Below are positions 4,841 to 7,550 of a stretch of DNA of 7,550 bases, piece after piece. The stretch's first letter is position 1, and every line of letters starts with the position of its first letter. Source of the DNA: CAYVLI01 sp964452105 [NCBI: uncultured Nitrospinota bacterium] (lineage in GTDB: Bacteria; JAUXIQ01). Location: positions 1 to 7,550 of the forward strand of contig CAYVLI010000109.1 in the NCBI GenBank assembly GCA_964452105.1, in the 5' to 3' direction. The notes below the pieces were generated by a model, which was not told where the DNA came from, searched no databases, and saw only the letters and a program-made list of their open reading frames with translations. The translations under genes were made by a program, and so were the position numbers.

Positions 4841-7550
4841 CTATGCGCGCTCGGCGCGGCGGGCTCTGCGCTTGAGAAGCAGACCCTCGAACAGTGTATA
4901 AAGGGTAGGGACGAAGAAGAGCGTGAAGATCGAACCTACTATTAATCCGGCGAGAACCACCCGGGCCAGGGGCGACCACATCTCCGAGCCTTCACCCCAC
5001 CCCAGGGACATGGGCAGAAGGGCCAGAGCGGTGGTGAAGGTTGTAATGAGTATCGGTCTCAATCGTCTGCTGGCGCCCGTCATCACGGCATCCTCCAGGC
5101 TCATGCCCTCCCTTCTCATTCGGTTTATGTAATCTATCATTACTATTCCGTTATTAACCACTATACCACCCAGCATGATTATGCCCATGTAAGCGGGGAT
5201 GCTGAAGTTGATGTGAGTAAGGAAAAGGATAAGAACAACCCCGATGATTGAAAAGGGTATGGAAAACATGATTACAAATGGGTTCAGCAGCGACTCGAAG
5301 AGGGAAGCCATGACCATATATACCAGCAACACGGCCAGCACACCGGCCAGCAGCATGTATCTGTTGGATTTTTTCTGTTCCTCGCGCTCACCGGCGAACT
5401 TTACGGTAATCCCCTTGGGCAGATCAATTTTGAGCACCGCTTTTTCTACGTCGTTCATCACAGATCCGAAGTCGCGCTGCCCGTTTAGCCCGGCCTGCAC
5501 CGTGATTACGCGCTGCTGTCCCCTTCGGTCGATTTCCACGGGCCCCATGTCCGTCCTGTAAGTAGCCATGTTCTTTAGCGATATCCTTTTGTTAGAAGAA
5601 GTGGTGAGGAAGATATCTCCCAGGTCATTCGGGTTCTGGCGGTATTCCTTTTTGAGGCGCACCCTTATGTCGTATTCATTGCCGCCTTCACGGTAACGGG
5701 AAGCGACAGTGCCGTCAACGGACGTCTTTATGGTGTTAACTATTTCATCGATGGTGAATCCCATTGTGCCCGCTTTGGCCCTGTCTATATCGATCTTAAC
5801 TTCCGGGCGCGTGGTATCCACGTTCAGGCGGGCGAAGGCGATTCCGCTCATGCCATGCATCGCCCTGACAATCATTTTCGCAATCTTCACGCTCTTATCG
5901 AGGTCGTATCCGATAACGTCTATCTCAACCCGTTCTTGACGGCCACTGCCCAGCATCCGGCTTACGTCCGAAGGACGCTCTATGATTCGAATCTTGGCGT
6001 CCGGTATCTGGGCGAACTTTACCCGCAGTTTCTTCATGACCAGGGTCAAGGGTAGCTTCCTTTCGGACCGATCGGCAAGCTTTATCCACAGAAAGCCTGT
6101 GTGGGTTCCTCCTCCCCCTCTCCACATCAGACCAGATCTTGCAAAGAGCGCCCTTAATTCCGGAACGTTATCCACCACCGCCTCTTCCATCTTGTTCAGG
6201 ACACTGTCGGTTATATCGATGCGCGTGCCAACGGGCATCTCCACGAACGAATACATCATCCCCTCATCCACCGACGGCAACAGCTCGTTCCCGATGCGGG
6301 GTGCAATAATTTTTATTGTAACAACGAGCAAAGCTATGGAAACGACGATGACCAGCGCCTTGTTTCTCAGTACTTTCCTTAAAAATTCTTTATATCTGTT
6401 TTCAACGGGTCGGAACCAGTTGGTTATTCCCTGCTTTTCCTCGTTTTCAGCGTGGCCGTAACTGAACCTTGAGTAGAGCATGGGAATCAGCGTAAGAGCC
6501 ACGAAAAGGGAAGCCAGAAGAGAGAAGGTTATGGTAAGAGCGAGCTCTGTGAAGACTATGCCCACCATTCCCTTCACAAATATTATGGGCAGGAACACAC
6601 AAAGAGTGGTGAGAGTGGAGGCGGTAATGGCCATGCCCACCTCGTTGCTTCCAGCAATGCTGGCATCGTAGGGGTTCTTCCCCCTTTCACGGTGGCGGAA
6701 GATGTTCTCTAACACGACTACGGAGTTGTCCACGAGCATCCCGATACCGAGGGCCAGACCACCCAGCGACATCCAGTTCAGGCTGATACCCTTATTGTAT
6801 AGAAGGATGAATGCGGCCAGGATGGCAATGGGGATATTGATGCCGATGATGAAAGTACTTTTCAGATCGAAGAGAAAGAGAAATATTATGAGCACGGCAA
6901 TGAGCCCGCCCAACAAGGCCGTCTGTTTAACCTGGTTGATAGACTTGGTGATAAAATCGGCCCGGTTGAACATGACGTCCAGCCTCATACCCGGGCCTAA
7001 ACCTTTTCTGACAGCCGGTAGCTCGGCAAGCACTCGATCGGCCACCTGCACCGTATTTCCGCCCGACTGCTTCCTTATGGCAAGGATGACGCCTTTCCCC
7101 CTGTTCACCCGGGTGCGTAGACGATTATCTTCGTACCCGTCCACGACCGAGGCCACATCCCTCAGGTAAACCCGCTTGCCGTGGTCGGCGCGAAGCACCA
7201 CATTATTTAAATCATCCAGGCTGCTGAACTCGCCCAACGGCCTCACTATGTAGTCGATGTTCCCGCTCTCGAGATGTCCCCCCGCCAGAGAGAGATTTTC
7301 CCTGCCCAGGGCCCTGACCACATCCTGAACGGTTAAACCGGCCCCTTCCAGGCGGTCGCGCTCTATTTCAACCTGAATTTCCCTCTTCAGTCCACCCCAG
7401 ATCTGCACTGCAGCGACTCCGTCCACCTGCTCGAACTGGTAGCGCACCTGGTTATCCGCGAGGTTACGCAAAAATACCGGGTCCTGCGGACCTGTGAGAG
7501 ACATGTATATTATGGGCTGATCTCCGAAATCGTATTTGTAGATTACCGGT
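4841..7550 (-). CDS. RND-family (HAE1-like) inner-membrane efflux transporter, N-terminus outside window
   Basis: The frame is open to the right edge: 15 more codons (ending YKYDFGDQPIIY) precede the Met at 7504, so that Met is internal. About 900 residues are visible and, from the usual length of 1,020-1,060, roughly 110-150 are missing, including TM1 and the first porter segment. Numbering from the Met: porter and docking segments to 195; TM2-TM6 about 197-343, including GGLALGIGMLVDNSVVVLEN in TM4; TM7 382-400; the second periplasmic half 401-715; TM8-TM12 about 717-876, including GGIVVNNGIVMIDYI in TM10; then a basic tail and TAG at 4841-4843. Known: RND pumps are trimers that use proton flow to export drugs, detergents, metals or lipids through an adaptor and a TolC-type channel. 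The TM4 proton-relay aspartate is present (D259); the second AcrB-type Asp is Asn and the TM10 Lys is Asn, a pattern I recall from many HAE1-like pumps, so not a defect. Substrate is unknown. The adaptor and outer-membrane genes are not in view and may lie upstream. Confidence 0.93.
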   Translation of the reverse strand, partial: PVIYKYDFGDQPIIYMSLTGPQDPVFLRNLADNQVRYQFEQVDGVAAVQIWGGLKREIQVEIERDRLEGAGLTVQDVVRALGRENLSLAGGHLESGNIDYIVRPLGEFSSLDDLNNVVLRADHGKRVYLRDVASVVDGYEDNRLRTRVNRGKGVILAIRKQSGGNTVQVADRVLAELPAVRKGLGPGMRLDVMFNRADFITKSINQVKQTALLGGLIAVLIIFLFLFDLKSTFIIGINIPIAILAAFILLYNKGISLNWMSLGGLALGIGMLVDNSVVVLENIFRHRERGKNPYDASIAGSNEVGMAITASTLTTLCVFLPIIFVKGMVGIVFTELALTITFSLLASLFVALTLIPMLYSRFSYGHAENEEKQGITNWFRPVENRYKEFLRKVLRNKALVIVVSIALLVVTIKIIAPRIGNELLPSVDEGMMYSFVEMPVGTRIDITDSVLNKMEEAVVDNVPELRALFARSGLMWRGGGGTHTGFLWIKLADRSERKLPLTLVMKKLRVKFAQIPDAKIRIIERPSDVSRMLGSGRQERVEIDVIGYDLDKSVKIAKMIVRAMHGMSGIAFARLNVDTTRPEVKIDIDRAKAGTMGFTIDEIVNTIKTSVDGTVASRYREGGNEYDIRVRLKKEYRQNPNDLGDIFLTTSSNKRISLKNMATYRTDMGPVEIDRRGQQRVITVQAGLNGQRDFGSVMNDVEKAVLKIDLPKGITVKFAGEREEQKKSNRYMLLAGVLAVLLVYMVMASLFESLLNPFVIMFSIPFSIIGVVLILFLTHINFSIPAYMGIIMLGGIVVNNGIVMIDYINRMRREGMSLEDAVMTGASRRLRPILITTFTTALALLPMSLGWGEGSEMWSPLARVVLAGLIVGSIFTLFFVPTLYTLFEGLLLKRRARRAERA

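Noticed and set aside
4923-7169. Several plus-strand open frames of 60-160 codons opposite the RND gene
   Set aside because: They are antisense shadows of a strongly supported transporter gene and have no protein-like features or start signals of their own.
7502-7504. ATG at 7502-7504 as start of the RND gene
   Set aside because: The frame is open to the window edge with RND-like sequence upstream, and the protein would lack TM1, so this Met is internal.

Overview
The window looks like chromosomal DNA of a Gram-negative, double-membrane bacterium that uses the standard bacterial code: TGA ends at least two intact genes, and Shine-Dalgarno sites are clear. The style of the TolB-like/TPR protein, the HAE1-type RND pump and the mid-range GC content suggest an uncultivated deltaproteobacterial-type lineage (Desulfobacterota or a relative). 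That assignment is an inference without a marker gene. No RNA gene, CRISPR array, intact insertion sequence or phage module was seen.

Layout, left to right. (1) Bases 1-59 are the last 18 codons and stop of a plus-strand acyl-CoA synthetase/AMP-dependent ligase. (2) An intergenic gap to 344 separates it from a convergent gene and has a hairpin over that gene's stop codon. (3) 345-2321, minus strand, encodes a 658-residue one-pass membrane protein: an unrecognised cytoplasmic N-terminal domain, one membrane helix, a TolB-N/FlgO-like domain and about six TPR units. (4) 2322-2657 is a divergent intergenic region with a 14-bp perfect palindrome, an 11-base perfect match to the 16S anti-Shine-Dalgarno and a tiny possible leader ORF. 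(5) 2658-3770, plus strand, encodes a secreted right-handed beta-helix protein. 61 bases later, a small secreted-protein gene (3832-4296) has a strong ribosome site but an in-frame TGA at codon 58. (6) 4297-4840 has no convincing gene and a few inverted repeats. (7) 4841 to the right edge, minus strand, is most of an RND-family inner-membrane efflux pump whose N-terminus lies outside the window.

How the parts may work together: the beta-helix gene and the small secreted gene are close, on the same strand and both exported, so they are probably one transcript. The membrane TolB/TPR protein is divergent from them and shares their upstream region, so a functional link (envelope sensing or assembly tied to a secreted product) is possible but unproven. 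The ligase and the RND pump look like ends of unrelated neighbouring operons.

Nothing here can be declared a new system with confidence. The best leads are the interrupted small secreted gene (decay versus recoding), the leader-like translation signals ahead of the beta-helix gene, and the unrecognised N-terminal domain on the TolB/TPR protein.
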